Program-made: the position numbers and the translations under genes
Assembly (NCBI RefSeq): GCF_001586785.1
Contig: NZ_LUFH02000008.1
Span: 20,979-84,978 of the forward strand
Source of the DNA: Sphaerospermopsis aphanizomenoides BCCUSP55
GTDB taxonomy: Bacteria; Cyanobacteriota; Cyanobacteriia; Cyanobacteriales; Nostocaceae
DNA: 64,000 bases
Reading direction: 5' to 3'
Shown: one piece after another, positions 45,498 through 54,715 of the stretch
How positions within the stretch are numbered: the stretch's first letter is position 1
Layout of the letters: each line of letters opens with the position of its first letter
Notes under the pieces: model-generated
Seen by the model: the letters and a program-made list of their open reading frames with translations, nothing else
What the model was told of the DNA's origin: nothing
Databases searched by the model: none

Positions 45498-47216
45498 ATG
45501 CCAGAAGATCAAAAACCAACCTTTGTTGACAAAAGTTTGGAAAGCAAAAAAGCGCCATCTCAAGAGCCAAAAATAGAAGAACTCCCAACTATAGAATTTC
45601 CCTCGCGTCGGAAACTCAAGGCTAGTTCTTGGCGTATCCATCAAAAAATTGGCTATGGTTACTTTGTTGCTATTGGAATTGGCTTTTTTGGCTCCTTGAC
45701 TGGGTTGGTTCTGGCTAACTATTACCGAGGAAGGGAAGTTAGGCAGTTCAATCAAGCCAATGAACAAGAACAATTACTAAATAATTATAAAGATGCTGTA
45801 ATTGAGGCTCAATTACATAGCTCAAACTTGGTTGCTGTGCTATCAAATTCAGAAAAATTACATCAGAAAAAAACTGAATTTCTCAAATCTGTTGCTCAAG
45901 CGCAGAAATTAGAACAAAATATTACCGGATATATTAGTAGCCAGCCTCAGACACTGGCAGCTACAAGCGCCACTTTGGAAACTTTATTATACAATTACTC
46001 TACTAATTTAAATGACTATATTCTGAAAATAGAAAATATTTTGCGTCCCCTGGATACTCCCAACGTCAAGCCAGAACAAATAGAAGTAGCGCGAGAAAAG
46101 TTGCTGGCAACCATGGAGAGTCAGACAGTCCAAGAACTAGATAGTTTATCAGATCAATTAACCAATATTTTAAGAACTGCTCAATTACAAGAGCAGGATA
46201 GACGAACAGATGTAGAGCAAGCTAGATTTGTGGAAAGAACAATTGTCATAGTCAGTATGCTCTTATCGGTAGCTGTGGCTGCTGTTGTGGCATGGCGAAC
46301 CAGTCGAGCGATCGCTGAACCTGTGATTACCGTAACTCAAGTAGCTGAACAGGTAGCCAGAAAATCTAATTTTGATTTACGCGCTCCTATTACCACGCAA
46401 GATGAAATTGGCTTACTGGCTAAATCTTTAAATCGCTTAATTGAGCGAGTATCTGAGCGAACTAAACAACTAGAACAAGCCAAAGAATTAGCAGAAGCTG
46501 CTAGTAAGGCAAAAAGCCAATTTCTTGCTAATGTCAGCCACGAATTACGCACACCTTTAAACGCTGTTATTGGTTTAAGTCAACTACTCAAGGAGGATGC
46601 GGTTGACATTGGTGCATCCCCAGATTTTATTACAGATTTAGAAACTATCAATTCTGCGGGCAGACATTTATTAGAACTAATTAATGACATTCTGGATGTA
46701 TCCAAAATCGAAGCTGGAAAAATGACTCTCTATCCAGAAACATTTGACATCATAACTTTAATTAATAATGTTGTGCATACAGTTAAACCAGCTATGGAAA
46801 AAAATGGGAACACCTTGATAGTGGAATGTGACCAGTATCTGGGAACAATGTATGCTGACCAAACCAGAATGCGACAGGTATTACTAAATTTACTCAGCAA
46901 TGCTGCCAAGTTTACCACCAATGGCAGAGTTACCCTAACTGTTAAGATTGACAAAATAAACATCCGCAAGGAAGCACCACTAGGGTTAATAATTTTCACA
47001 TTGACTGATACCGGAATTGGAATGTCACCGAGTCAACAACAGCAGCTATTTAAACCCTTTATACAAGGGGATATCTCCACAACCAAGAAATATGGTGGGA
47101 CAGGCTTGGGATTAGCCATTAGCCATCATTTTTGCCAAATGATGGGTGGTGAAATTATTGTCAACAGTCAGCTTGGTGTTGGTTCTACTTTTAGAGTCAG
47201 TTTACCTTTGACATAA
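45498..47216 (+). CDS. Membrane sensor histidine kinase (periplasmic sensor, HAMP, HisKA, HATPase)
   Basis: 572 residues. A cytosolic Pro/Lys-rich N-terminus precedes TM1 (about 53-75, YFVAIGIGFFGSLTGLVLAN), a helical periplasmic domain with CHASE3-like heptads (76-245), TM2 (IVIVSMLLSVAVAAVVAW) and HAMP (about 270-325). A dimerisation helix carries H in NVSHELRTPLNAV (near 348), followed by an HATPase domain with LLNLLSNAAKF (N box), TDTGIGMS (G1) and GTGLGLAI (G2). All catalytic motifs are intact. No response regulator is adjacent, so the partner is encoded elsewhere; stimulus unknown. The helicase start lies 58 bp downstream. Confidence 0.93.
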   Translation: MPEDQKPTFVDKSLESKKAPSQEPKIEELPTIEFPSRRKLKASSWRIHQKIGYGYFVAIGIGFFGSLTGLVLANYYRGREVRQFNQANEQEQLLNNYKDAVIEAQLHSSNLVAVLSNSEKLHQKKTEFLKSVAQAQKLEQNITGYISSQPQTLAATSATLETLLYNYSTNLNDYILKIENILRPLDTPNVKPEQIEVAREKLLATMESQTVQELDSLSDQLTNILRTAQLQEQDRRTDVEQARFVERTIVIVSMLLSVAVAAVVAWRTSRAIAEPVITVTQVAEQVARKSNFDLRAPITTQDEIGLLAKSLNRLIERVSERTKQLEQAKELAEAASKAKSQFLANVSHELRTPLNAVIGLSQLLKEDAVDIGASPDFITDLETINSAGRHLLELINDILDVSKIEAGKMTLYPETFDIITLINNVVHTVKPAMEKNGNTLIVECDQYLGTMYADQTRMRQVLLNLLSNAAKFTTNGRVTLTVKIDKINIRKEAPLGLIIFTLTDTGIGMSPSQQQQLFKPFIQGDISTTKKYGGTGLGLAISHHFCQMMGGEIIVNSQLGVGSTFRVSLPLT

Positions 47217-47274
47217 AAAGCAAAAGTTGATATTAATCAATAGCTACAATGGATCGAGTTGCTCATTTATACCC

Positions 47275-49605
47275 ATGACCACCACAATTGATTTTCTTAG
47301 CCATCTCAACCCTAGTCAGCGTCAAGCTGTCGAACATTACTGCGGACCGTTGCTAGTTGTCGCTGGTGCTGGTTCTGGTAAAACCCGGGCGCTGACTTAT
47401 CGCATTGCTAATTTAATACTCAAACACCGTGTTAACCCTGAAAATATTTTAGCGGTGACATTTACCAATAAAGCCGCACGGGAAATGAAAGAACGGATTC
47501 AAAGGCTATTTGCTGAACAATTGGCAATTAAGGAATACGGTCAAAAATTTGATTTGTTACCCGAATATGAGCAGACCCAACTGCAATCAAAAGTCTACCG
47601 TACCACAATCAAAAATATGTGGTGTGGAACTTTTCACAGTTTATTTTCGCGGATTCTGCGCTATGATATCGAAAAATATCAAGATGAAAAAGGACGACGT
47701 TGGAATAAAAACTTTTCCATCTTTGATGAATCTGATGTACAAAGCTTAATCAAAGAAATAGTTACTAAAGAACTTAATTTAGATAGTAAAAAATTTGAAC
47801 CTAAATCCGTTCGCTACGCCATCAGCAACGCCAAAAATCAAGGATTTTCACCACAAGAATTTGAACGTAAACAACCAAATTATCGCGGTCGTGTAATTGC
47901 TGATGTTTACAGCCGTTATCAAGATAAACTAGCAGAAAATAACGCATTAGATTTTGATGATTTAATTCTCATTCCGACAAGATTATTTCAACAAAATGAA
48001 CAAGTATTAGGTTATTGGCATCGTAAATTTTGTCATATTTTAGTAGATGAATATCAAGATACAAACAGAACTCAATATGATTTAATTCAACTTTTAGTGA
48101 CAAATGGCGAAAATAGAAAGAGTGAATGGAACTGGGAAAACCGTTCAGTGTTTGTAGTTGGTGATGCTGACCAATCAATTTACAGCTTTAGAATGGCAGA
48201 TTTCACTATTTTATTAGAATTTCAGCAAAATTTTGGCGATGGTTTAGAAGATGATGATACCAGAACAATGGTTAAACTAGAAGAAAACTATCGTTCTTGT
48301 GAAAACATTCTCCAAGCTGCAAACGAACTAATTGAGAATAACACTCAACGCATTGATAAAATTCTCAAAGCAACTAGAGATGCAGGTGAAGAAATTTATT
48401 GTTATAAAGCTGATGACGAAATAGAAGAAGCTGCTTTTGTAATTAATCAAATTCGCACATTAGAACATCAAAACCCAGAATTGCATTGGGGTAATTTTGC
48501 CATCCTTTATCGAACTAATGCACAATCTCGACCTTTTGAAGATTTATTAGTAAAATATCAAATTCCTTACACAGTTGTGGGAGGAATGAAATTTTATGAC
48601 CGCAAAGAAATTAAAGATGTTGTTGCCTATTTAAGATCTATAAATAATCCGGCTGATACAGTTAGTTTATTAAGAGTTATCAACACACCCCGTCGGGGAA
48701 TTGGTAAAGCTACCATTGATGCTTTAATCAATGCTTCCCAACAATTAGGGACAACATTGTGGGAAATATTAAGTGACGAAACATCAGTAAATACCTTAGC
48801 AGGACGTTCAGCAAAATCTGTGAATAATTTTGCTCATATCATTCAAAAATGGCAAGAACAAATCACAAAAATTCCTGGTTCAGAAATTTTACAAGGAATT
48901 TTAGAAGATTCTGGTTATGTCAAAGACTTGCAAGAACAAGGTACAGATGAAGCTGATAATAGAATCAGTAACGTCAACGAACTTTATAACGCAATATCGC
49001 AATTTCAAGAAGAAAACGAAGGTGATGATATTTCCTTACAAGCATTTTTGCAAAGTGCAGCATTGAGTTCAGATTTAGATAACTTAAAAGAAGGAAAAAC
49101 CACCGTTTCCCTCATGACATTACACGCTTCCAAAGGGTTAGAATTTCCAGTAGTCTTCCTAGTAGGGTTAGAACAGGGACTATTTCCTGGTTATCGTTCC
49201 CTACAAGATCCCGCATCATTAGAAGAAGAACGTCGCTTGTGTTATGTAGGCATAACTCGCGCTCAAGAGAGATTATACTTATGTCATGCGAGAGAAAGAA
49301 GATTGTATGGTTCAAGAGAACCAGCCATGCGATCGCAATTCCTCGACGAATTACCAGAAGAGTTATTAACCACCAAACACAAAGTTGCTCGTACCTTCAC
49401 AAAAACAGCATCTCCAAAAAGTGAAAAATCCGAAACAAACCAGAAATGGAAAGTGGGAGATAAAGTCTTACATAAATCCTTTGGTATTGGCGAAATAACC
49501 CACGTTTTTGGAGAAGGAAATAAGCTTTCTGTAGCAATTAAATTTGCCAGTTTAGGACAGAAAATTATTGATCCAAGAGTCGCGCAGTTGCAGAAAATGG
49601 ATTAA
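47275..49605 (+). CDS. pcrA: UvrD/PcrA-type DNA helicase
   Basis: 776 residues. Full SF1A motif set: NPSQRQAVEH (Q motif), VVAGAGSGKTRALTYRI (I), VTFTNKAAREMKERI (Ia), VDEYQDTNRTQY (II), VGDADQSIYSFRMAD (III), ENYRSCENIL (IV), TLHASKGLEFPVVFLVG (V), EERRLCYVGITRAQERLYL (VI). The C-terminal WKVGDKVLHKSFGIGEI (about 740) is the Tudor-like RNA-polymerase-binding module of PcrA. It unwinds DNA in repair and replication and removes stalled polymerase. ATG 47275 fits PcrA relatives better than the TTG 47227 extension. Confidence 0.95.
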   Translation: MTTTIDFLSHLNPSQRQAVEHYCGPLLVVAGAGSGKTRALTYRIANLILKHRVNPENILAVTFTNKAAREMKERIQRLFAEQLAIKEYGQKFDLLPEYEQTQLQSKVYRTTIKNMWCGTFHSLFSRILRYDIEKYQDEKGRRWNKNFSIFDESDVQSLIKEIVTKELNLDSKKFEPKSVRYAISNAKNQGFSPQEFERKQPNYRGRVIADVYSRYQDKLAENNALDFDDLILIPTRLFQQNEQVLGYWHRKFCHILVDEYQDTNRTQYDLIQLLVTNGENRKSEWNWENRSVFVVGDADQSIYSFRMADFTILLEFQQNFGDGLEDDDTRTMVKLEENYRSCENILQAANELIENNTQRIDKILKATRDAGEEIYCYKADDEIEEAAFVINQIRTLEHQNPELHWGNFAILYRTNAQSRPFEDLLVKYQIPYTVVGGMKFYDRKEIKDVVAYLRSINNPADTVSLLRVINTPRRGIGKATIDALINASQQLGTTLWEILSDETSVNTLAGRSAKSVNNFAHIIQKWQEQITKIPGSEILQGILEDSGYVKDLQEQGTDEADNRISNVNELYNAISQFQEENEGDDISLQAFLQSAALSSDLDNLKEGKTTVSLMTLHASKGLEFPVVFLVGLEQGLFPGYRSLQDPASLEEERRLCYVGITRAQERLYLCHARERRLYGSREPAMRSQFLDELPEELLTTKHKVARTFTKTASPKSEKSETNQKWKVGDKVLHKSFGIGEITHVFGEGNKLSVAIKFASLGQKIIDPRVAQLQKMD

Positions 49606-49689
49606 AAAATAATTAGTTTTCGGAGGCAAATTTAATAACATCAAAAAACCTCCGTGAACCTCCGCGCTAACCTCCGCGTACCTCTGCGT

Positions 49690-50598
49690 TTAAACACTCC
49701 TCAACTTAATCACACCACGATCAAAAACCCGATTATTAGTATCAATCCCACTCACCTCAATTCTATCTGCATACACTTCACAACCAGCAAAACTCAAATT
49801 ACTCGTCGAATATTCAGTCCACACAGAACGGCCAACAGAACGATTACCAGCACCAGCACCACAAATTAAATAAGTAGTCCCATTAATAGAACGAGTGCGT
49901 TCATAATGATGTTCATGGCCATTGATATAAAGTTGAACATTATATTTTTGAAATATAGGAGTAAAGATTTTAATAAAATTAGGATTACTCCCATAAACAC
50001 CAGAAGCATAAATTGGATGATGACCAAAAACAACTTTCCAATCTGCTCTACTTAAACTTAATTGCTTCTCCAACCAAATTAATTGATTTTTCCAATCAGC
50101 ATTACTATTAGTATCTAACCCAAAAAACTGCACATTCTCCCTACTAAATGTATAGTAACGTCCACCCATATTAAAGCCAGGATATTTAACTTGGGGAACG
50201 CCGTTATCAGTCCTAATATCGTGATTACCTAAACAAGCATGAAATTTCACACCTTTTTTCAACAAAGGTTGATAAGGACGTTCAAAAACTGCATCTATCT
50301 TCTCAATTTCGCCGTTATTGTAAATGTTATCACCTGCTAAAATTACTAAATCATAAGGATTTTTTTGGTGATAAAAATTCATAGCTTTAGCTACAGTATA
50401 CTGTCCCCTAGCACCAGTTCCCGTATCAGCAACAGAAACAAAACGCAATAATAAATCTTTTTTAGCTGGGTTAGCGGCTATTACAGGTTCAAAAAAAGGA
50501 TTTTCAGAATTTTGCAGGAATAATTTCTTACCCAGAAATCCTGCACCAATAGCACTCAGACTACTTAAAAATAAAAATTGACGGCGTTTGAGTTTCAT
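49690..50598 (-). CDS. Tat-exported metallophosphoesterase
   Basis: 302 residues. N-terminus MKLKRRQFLFLSSLSAIGAGF is a twin-arginine-like signal (KRRQF). The calcineurin-like domain has ADTGTG, GDNIYNNGE, GNHDIRTD, FGHHPIYASG and NGHEHHYER, which are the two-metal ligands of purple-acid-phosphatase-like enzymes. A periplasmic phosphatase in phosphate scavenging is likely; no Pho-box was recognised. It is divergent from the proline-rich membrane protein gene. Confidence 0.9.
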   Translation of the reverse strand: MKLKRRQFLFLSSLSAIGAGFLGKKLFLQNSENPFFEPVIAANPAKKDLLLRFVSVADTGTGARGQYTVAKAMNFYHQKNPYDLVILAGDNIYNNGEIEKIDAVFERPYQPLLKKGVKFHACLGNHDIRTDNGVPQVKYPGFNMGGRYYTFSRENVQFFGLDTNSNADWKNQLIWLEKQLSLSRADWKVVFGHHPIYASGVYGSNPNFIKIFTPIFQKYNVQLYINGHEHHYERTRSINGTTYLICGAGAGNRSVGRSVWTEYSTSNLSFAGCEVYADRIEVSGIDTNNRVFDRGVIKLRSV

Positions 50599-50689
50599 AA
50601 ATCACAAAGTTTATTAAATGGCAAAATAGACAGTAACAGTCAGAATGTACTATCTGAGTTTTTGATTCCTTAATCTGGGTGAAAGTTCC

Positions 50690-51664
50690 ATGTCTAAAAA
50701 TAATCAACCTTCTAAAAAACCATATCAGAGAAATATACCAATTTGGAAGGCGACAATTATCCAATTTCTCAGGGGAACAATAGGAGTTTTAGAAAACACA
50801 GTCGTCAAACTAGAGACAGATACACCTGTTAGTACGGAGAACAAACCTAATTTTTTGCAACGGGTATTATCGAGTTGGGATAGATTTTTAAGAACATTTC
50901 GCTTGTTTTTACCATCAAGTGTTTCTAATAATTTATCAGATCCAGTTTTAACAGGAATCCTTGCGGGAGTTGCTGTGGTAATAGTTTGGACAACTACGAC
51001 GTTGTTAACTTCTAAACCTGCTGAAGTAGCAACGCTTCCCCCCGTTGAGGAAGTTACCGTACCAACACCAACACCAACTGTAGTTGTATCACCTGAACCA
51101 ACTTCCACTACCACTCTAGAACCGGAAGTTGAACCACAACCAACTTTTACACCAGAACCGGAAGTTGAAATAATTCCCACATCAGAACCAGAACCAATAC
51201 CTACTCCTACACTGGAAGCAGAACCTGAAGTTGAAATAACTCCTACACCAGAACCTGAAATTGAACCAGAACCAATACCTACTCCCAGTGTAAAATTAAC
51301 ACCGGAACAAGCTTTAATTGTGGCTATTGAAAATCAATTAGCAGAAATTCGTGTTTCTTTAAACCGCAAGGAAGAGGAAATAGTTTCTACTAATTTGATC
51401 AAATCTATTCAAGTTAATTTCCGTACTAGCGATTTAACTCTTAAAATTAGTGATGATTGGTATACTCTGGAAACAGAACAACAAAATCAATGGGCTGCTG
51501 ATATTTTACAACGTTCTCAAGAATTAGATTTCAATCATTTGGAAATTCTCGATTCTCAAGATAAATTAATAGCACGTAATCCTGTTGTTGGTAATGAAAT
51601 GGTAATCTTTAAACGACGAAATTTAATTAAATCTCAATTGAATTCATCAGTCTCAGATTCCTGA
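50690..51664 (+). CDS. Membrane protein with Pro/Glu/Thr-rich linker (function unknown)
   Basis: 324 residues, no family recognised. A basic cytosolic N-terminus (about 1-80) precedes one transmembrane helix (about 87-107, LTGILAGVAVVIVWTTTTLL) and a repetitive external linker (about 120-205) of PEVEIxPTPEPEP units. The C-terminal domain of about 110 residues begins LTPEQALIVAIENQLAEI and ends around VGNEMVIFKRRN, with an alpha/beta pattern. The linker resembles wall-spanning spacers such as those of TonB, so the C-domain may reach through the peptidoglycan (inference). Monocistronic. Confidence 0.75.
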   Translation: MSKNNQPSKKPYQRNIPIWKATIIQFLRGTIGVLENTVVKLETDTPVSTENKPNFLQRVLSSWDRFLRTFRLFLPSSVSNNLSDPVLTGILAGVAVVIVWTTTTLLTSKPAEVATLPPVEEVTVPTPTPTVVVSPEPTSTTTLEPEVEPQPTFTPEPEVEIIPTSEPEPIPTPTLEAEPEVEITPTPEPEIEPEPIPTPSVKLTPEQALIVAIENQLAEIRVSLNRKEEEIVSTNLIKSIQVNFRTSDLTLKISDDWYTLETEQQNQWAADILQRSQELDFNHLEILDSQDKLIARNPVVGNEMVIFKRRNLIKSQLNSSVSDS

Positions 51665-51765
51665 TTTACTAGAAAAGTCAGAAATGTTTCTAAAAAATAG
51701 AAAGTTGCAAGTAAATAAAGGTTTCTCTTCCTTTTTAAAAATAAATTTTCCAAACCCAATTAACT

Positions 51766-51862
51766 AATTATCAATTATCAATTATCAATTATCAATTATC
51801 AATTATCAATTATCAATTATCAATTATCAATTATCAATTATCAATTATCAATTATCAATTAT
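51766..51862. repeat. Nearly perfect ATTATCA heptad array, about 14 copies
   Basis: 97 bp of a 7 bp unit, the longest array in the window. It reaches 15 bp into the 3' end of nanE, supplying its TGA stop and last residues. Spacers and conserved long repeats are absent, so it is not CRISPR. Confidence 0.95.
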
Positions 51863-52516
51863 TGCTTGATAAGCTTTCACTAATAAATCAATCCCAGTAA
51901 TCGCCGTACCAACAACCACAGCATCAGCACCTAAATCTAAAGCTTTTTTCGCCATTTCTGGTGAAGAAATACCACCTTCACAAATGGTAAATACATCTAA
52001 TGTATCCACTATCTGAGTGAGGACATTCCAACCAGGAGGTGCAAAGTTTTTAGTTTCTGCTGTGTAACCGAAAAGAGTAGTTCCAACAATATCTGCACCT
52101 GCTTCTACAGCTAATTTTGCTGCTGCATAAGTATCAACATCTGCCATTACTGGTTTACCTAATTGCTGATGAATACTATTAATAATATCTGGCAATTTTT
52201 CATTACCAGGACGATTTCTGGTAGTCGCATCTATAGCAATAATATCTGCACCTGCTTGTGCAACAGCAACCGCATGATGAAACTGTGGAGTAATATAAAC
52301 ATCAGAACCTGCAATAACTTGTTTCCAAAGTCCAATAATTGGTACTTGCACCTTTTGTCTCACAGCTTGAATATGATTTGGGGTATCAATTCTCACAGCC
52401 ACTGCACCATTATTAACAGATGCTTGTGCCATTGCTGCTATGATATAAGGGTCATGTAGAGGAGAATCTACAGGTGCTTGACAGGAAACTATTAAGCCTT
52501 TAGGTAAATTAGTCAT
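51848..52516 (-). CDS. nanE: N-acetylmannosamine-6-phosphate 2-epimerase
   Basis: 222 residues, a TIM barrel of the NanE family: IVSCQAPVDSPLHDPYI, GAVAVRIDTPNHI, IPIIGLWK-type strand, DIIAIDATTRNRPG, PVMADVDTYAAA, TTLFGYT and ICEGGISSP with a final GADAVVVGTAIT phosphate site. It interconverts ManNAc-6-P and GlcNAc-6-P. No sialic-acid lyase, kinase or transporter gene is near, so the context is orphan; it may serve cell-wall amino-sugar recycling. The last codons and stop lie in a heptad array. Confidence 0.92.
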   Translation of the reverse strand: MTNLPKGLIVSCQAPVDSPLHDPYIIAAMAQASVNNGAVAVRIDTPNHIQAVRQKVQVPIIGLWKQVIAGSDVYITPQFHHAVAVAQAGADIIAIDATTRNRPGNEKLPDIINSIHQQLGKPVMADVDTYAAAKLAVEAGADIVGTTLFGYTAETKNFAPPGWNVLTQIVDTLDVFTICEGGISSPEMAKKALDLGADAVVVGTAITGIDLLVKAYQAIIDN

Positions 52517-52607
52517 TCAATTTTAGATTTTGGATTTTAGATTTTAGATTTTAGATTTTAGATTGATTTCACGGATAAATGCGGGGGCTTGATCATTTTG
52601 CCAATTT
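52517..52607. repeat. TTTTAGA heptad tract upstream of nanE
   Basis: About six TTTTAGA-type units (52520-52564) lie between nanE and the kinase gene, directly before the nanE start. Confidence 0.85.
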
Positions 52608-54536
52608 TTAATTTTTAATTTGATTGGGTATCCAGACAGTAAAGATAGAACCTATACCTACAGTAGATTCTACTTCAATTCTACCCCGATGTAATTCCAC
52701 AAGTTGTTTAGTTAATGCTAAACCCACACCTGTACCTTCATAGCGACGACGATAGGGTGTATCAAGTTGTTGAAATTTTTCAAACAAGCGTGGTAATTGA
52801 TCTTCTGGAATACCAATACCAGTATCTTCTATTTGAAAAATAGCAGTTTCATCTTCTACCCACAAACGCAAGGTGACAGTACCATCTTCAGGAGTGAATT
52901 TAATAGCATTGGTTAATAAGTTCCACAGAATTTGTTCTATTCTTGTAGAATCGGCGGTAAAGACATCCCGTGTAGGATTAATTTGCAAATCTAGTTTTAA
53001 AGTGACTTTTTTACTTCTGGCTTTTTCTAAGAGAGAGTCTATAGTATTTTGTGCTGCTCTGATTAAAGAAAATTCTCCGATATTTAATACTGTCTTACCA
53101 GCTTCAATTTGTGATAAATCCAGGATATCATTTATCATTTCTAATAAATGTTCTCCGCTGTCATGGATAGTTTGTAAATAATCCCGCTGTCGTTTGCTCA
53201 ATTCACCTAAAGGCCAGCGTAATAATGTAGACGACATCCCGATCACATAGGTTAAAGGAGTTAATAATTCATGACTGATAGTAGCAAGAAATTCACTTCT
53301 GAGACGATTAGCAGCTTCAGCAGCTAGTAAAGCTTCCCGCAGTGCCATTGTGCGTTCAATAACTTGTTGTTCCAGAGTTTGTTTTTGTTTGGTGAGAGAT
53401 GCCATTAATTCGGTTTGATGAATAGCTATCGCTAATTGCTCTGCAATTGAATTTAACAAACTTTTTTCGCTTTGAGTCCATTCACGCGGACTGTAACATT
53501 GATGAGCAATTAACAATCCCCATAGTTTTTCTTCAAACATGATTGGTGCTACTAACTTAGCCCGAACGTGACTTTTGCGTAAAAATTTTAATAAACATTC
53601 TTCTAGAGGATATGTTTTTTCTATATCATCTACAGACAAAATAAATCCTTGGCGGTACTTTTCCCAACATTGAGAAGTGGGCATCAAACAATTTTCTTCT
53701 TGATAATTTAAGACCGAGGGCAGATTATCTGTAATCCGAGCTTCATAGACTATGCAACCCTGGTGATTTTGTCCATCTTGTGGTAAAAATTCTGAATCAG
53801 ATAAATATTGTTCATGTGATGACGAGTGTTGATTTTTGACTTGATGATGTTCAAATTTATAAATTACTAATCTATCTAATTCCAGAAATTCACGTACCTG
53901 CATAATTGCCGTTTTCATGATGACTGGCAAATCCAAACTTTTACGAATTTGTGTTGTCACCTCATTCAACAGTCGTTCTTGGGCAATTTGTTTCTTCAGA
54001 GCATTTTCTACCACTTGACAACTATTACCCTCAGCAGGAATTGTATTTGTAGGTGTTATTACCTTATGACTAATAAGTGGTAACAAATACTCTAATAACA
54101 ACAGCGTGAATTGACTTTGCAGCGTAGCATCATTAGGAGCGATAACTTGTTGATATTGGGCAATGTTTTGGTAAATTTCAGAATCATACTCAAACAAATT
54201 TCTGACTTCAGAGATAAAGGTAGCGATCGCTTGACAATTAAATGTCAAACTAGCATTTATTATTGAGGAAATCTCTTGCTGTTCTACTTCCCTAATTTCT
54301 TGTTTCTCTGCTTCTATGTTTCCCAATAGCAGCGCACTAAATTGCCCAGAAATTACTAGCGTAAACCTTTGCCTTTGCCACTCTTCGGCAACGGGAATCC
54401 GCACTAGCACAGCTTCTGTCAGTATGAGAGCAGCACTGCCTACTGCTTGAGCCATTTGCTGTAACAATTCCCCAAGCCGATTATATATACTCAGAGGCAA
54501 AGTTCGAGAAAAGCTCAAATCTGGAGAACTAAGCAT
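52608..54536 (-). CDS. Sensor histidine kinase with a cyanobacteriochrome-like GAF domain
   Basis: 642 residues from ATG 54536. An unassigned N-terminal domain (1-170) is followed by a GAF domain (about 200-380), a coiled linker, HisKA (ATISHELLTPLTYVIG, H near 422) and HATPase_c (LLTNAIKF, EDTGIGIPED, GTGVGLAL). The GAF resembles bilin-binding GAFs: EENCLMPT in the place of DxCF, RQGFILSVDDIEKTY, then ECLLKFL...HVRAKLVAPI and LWGLLIAHQC. Cys283 and Cys314 fall at the two chromophore positions, but the His usually after the second Cys is Leu. The longer frame to 54614 translates a heptad repeat and is not the real start. No adjacent regulator. Confidence 0.88.
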   Translation of the reverse strand: MLSSPDLSFSRTLPLSIYNRLGELLQQMAQAVGSAALILTEAVLVRIPVAEEWQRQRFTLVISGQFSALLLGNIEAEKQEIREVEQQEISSIINASLTFNCQAIATFISEVRNLFEYDSEIYQNIAQYQQVIAPNDATLQSQFTLLLLEYLLPLISHKVITPTNTIPAEGNSCQVVENALKKQIAQERLLNEVTTQIRKSLDLPVIMKTAIMQVREFLELDRLVIYKFEHHQVKNQHSSSHEQYLSDSEFLPQDGQNHQGCIVYEARITDNLPSVLNYQEENCLMPTSQCWEKYRQGFILSVDDIEKTYPLEECLLKFLRKSHVRAKLVAPIMFEEKLWGLLIAHQCYSPREWTQSEKSLLNSIAEQLAIAIHQTELMASLTKQKQTLEQQVIERTMALREALLAAEAANRLRSEFLATISHELLTPLTYVIGMSSTLLRWPLGELSKRQRDYLQTIHDSGEHLLEMINDILDLSQIEAGKTVLNIGEFSLIRAAQNTIDSLLEKARSKKVTLKLDLQINPTRDVFTADSTRIEQILWNLLTNAIKFTPEDGTVTLRLWVEDETAIFQIEDTGIGIPEDQLPRLFEKFQQLDTPYRRRYEGTGVGLALTKQLVELHRGRIEVESTVGIGSIFTVWIPNQIKN

Positions 54537-54565
54537 TTTCAAAATAAAAGTGAAATGGCAAGAAG

Positions 54566-54618
54566 AAGGCAAAAGGCAAAAGGCAAAAGGCAAAAGGCAA
54601 AAGGCAAAAGGCAAAAGA
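54566..54618. repeat. AAAAGGC heptad array upstream of the GAF kinase
   Basis: About seven copies. In the leftward frame it encodes FAFCLLP-type residues, producing an artificial N-terminal extension of the kinase reading frame. Confidence 0.9.
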
Positions 54619-54715
54619 CAGGAGTAATAATTTATTTCCTCCCCTACACCTTTATACTCCTAGTACCCTTCCATCACTAACTTTGATAACTAGCAACTTC
54701 GGTTAATAAAGAATT

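Noticed and set aside
45369..45773. Leftward 134-codon ORF
   Set aside because: It overlaps the start of the sensor kinase gene in antisense and shows no family features.
51766..51862. Possible CRISPR array
   Set aside because: The unit is only 7 bp with no spacers, and no cas genes are present; it is a simple tandem repeat, as are the other arrays in the window.
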